From positions 1-5,140 of the forward strand of contig CAKULR010000134.1 in NCBI GenBank assembly GCA_934667295.1: a stretch of DNA of 5,140 nt. The letters are read 5' to 3'. Positions 4,829 to 5,140 of this stretch are shown here, one piece after another. The notes under the pieces were generated by a model. That model was not told the origin of the DNA and did not search any database. It worked only from the letters and a program-made list of their open reading frames with translations. Made by a program: the position numbers and the translations under genes. The first letter of the stretch is position 1. Each line of letters begins with the position of its first letter. Source of the DNA: an uncultured Kiritimatiellota bacterium (GTDB taxonomy: Bacteria > Verrucomicrobiota > Kiritimatiellia > RFP12 > UBA1067).

Positions 4829-4873
4829 CCTCCTTCCGTGTCGCCCGAAGGGCGTTTCCGTGTGTTCCGTGGT
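4829..4873 (-). repeat. Module C repeat, inverted copy in unit 2
   Basis: Same 45-bp frame and hairpin stem (cgccc 4842-4846, gggcg 4850-4854) as the unit 1 copy, 475 bp away. Confidence 0.75.
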
Positions 4874-4880
4874 AGAACCT

Positions 4881-4912
4881 ACCTTCCCACACCTCGACCT
4901 TCCCACACCTCC
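4881..4912 (+). repeat. 16-bp doublet in unit 2
   Basis: accttcccacacctcg (4881-4896) and accttcccacacctcc (4897-4912) differ only at the last base, closer to each other than the two halves in unit 1. Confidence 0.7.
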
Positions 4913-4921
4913 GTTGTCGGA

Positions 4922-4959
4922 CGCCACGTGCCGAGGGCTGCGCGGGTACTTCGCGCGCC
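4922..4959 (-). repeat. Module D hairpin repeat, copy 4 (inverted)
   Basis: Differs from copy 3 at two bases, one in each hairpin arm, which leaves one G-T pair and one mismatch. The stem is therefore weaker than in the other full copies. Confidence 0.75.
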
Positions 4960-5005
4960 ATCCATCTACCGTCTCTGTCCTCTACCGTTTCAAGTCCCGA
5001 AAGGT

Positions 5006-5140
5006 ACCGTTCCGAAGCGAAGTCGCAGAATTATTCTGTTCCCCGTCGCTTCGATGAGAATTTACTGCGTAAGAAATCCAATGTACAACGTAAATGCGAT
5101 AATCGTCAAATAACCGAAAAAATGCAAGACGACACATCAG
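5006..5140 (+). repeat. 470-bp tandem array, unit 3 (cut by window end)
   Basis: First 135 bases of a third unit. From 5066 to the end its 75 bases are identical to unit 1, whereas unit 2 differs there at five positions. Its first 60 bases carry private changes and share one base with unit 2 (tttac). The array probably continues to the right. Confidence 0.85.

Larger units (their letters stand above)
4538..5005 (+). repeat. 470-bp tandem array, unit 2 (468 bp)
   Basis: Same module order as unit 1. The 9-bp length difference is explained mostly by small gaps near the end of the unit (atccatcctttataccg against atccatctaccg, and a three-base loss nearby) plus others around 4785-4795. Unit 2 carries private changes at about 4613-4649 not seen in units 1 or 3. 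Confidence 0.85.

Noticed and set aside
4061..5140. CRISPR array
   Set aside because: Units are about 470 bp and nearly identical throughout, with no short repeats separated by unique spacers and no cas gene.

Overview
The window looks like chromosomal DNA from a GC-rich bacterium with heavily repetitive intergenic sequence. The protease gene matches my memory of the exosortase-associated 'CAAX prenyl protease-related' family, and short dispersed repeats of the 'accacggaa...cacggaagg' type sit beside the genes. Together these suggest the Verrucomicrobiota/Kiritimatiellota side of the PVC group. That placement is inference; no marker here proves it.

Layout. Positions 1-383 hold no convincing gene, only inverted repeats, an octamer repeat (CCACTTAA) and small GC hairpins downstream of prfA. 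Positions 384-1676 (minus strand) are a two-gene translation operon, rpmE (ribosomal protein L31) then prfA (release factor 1). They are separated by 3 nt, and a good sigma70-type promoter lies upstream of rpmE. Positions 1677-1802 are a divergent promoter region. Positions 1803-3482 (plus strand) carry a CPBP/ABI-family membrane protease and a RluD-type 23S rRNA pseudouridine synthase, 30 nt apart and probably co-transcribed. Three of the four genes therefore serve the ribosome or termination; the protease is the outlier.

Positions 3483-5140 contain no gene I can support. A ~157-bp tandem duplication starts inside the last codons of rluD and carries three consecutive hairpins. A 38-bp hairpin module (module D) appears four times, twice in each orientation, plus one decayed copy. 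A 45-bp module (module C) appears three times, with its hairpin stem replaced by a different but still paired stem. From 4061 to the window edge runs a tandem array of ~470-bp units (477 bp, 468 bp, and a third cut by the window end). Each complete unit joins an AT-richer block, a 34-bp palindrome, module C, a 16-bp doublet and module D. This array is the most unusual object here; I do not recognise it and it probably continues beyond the window.
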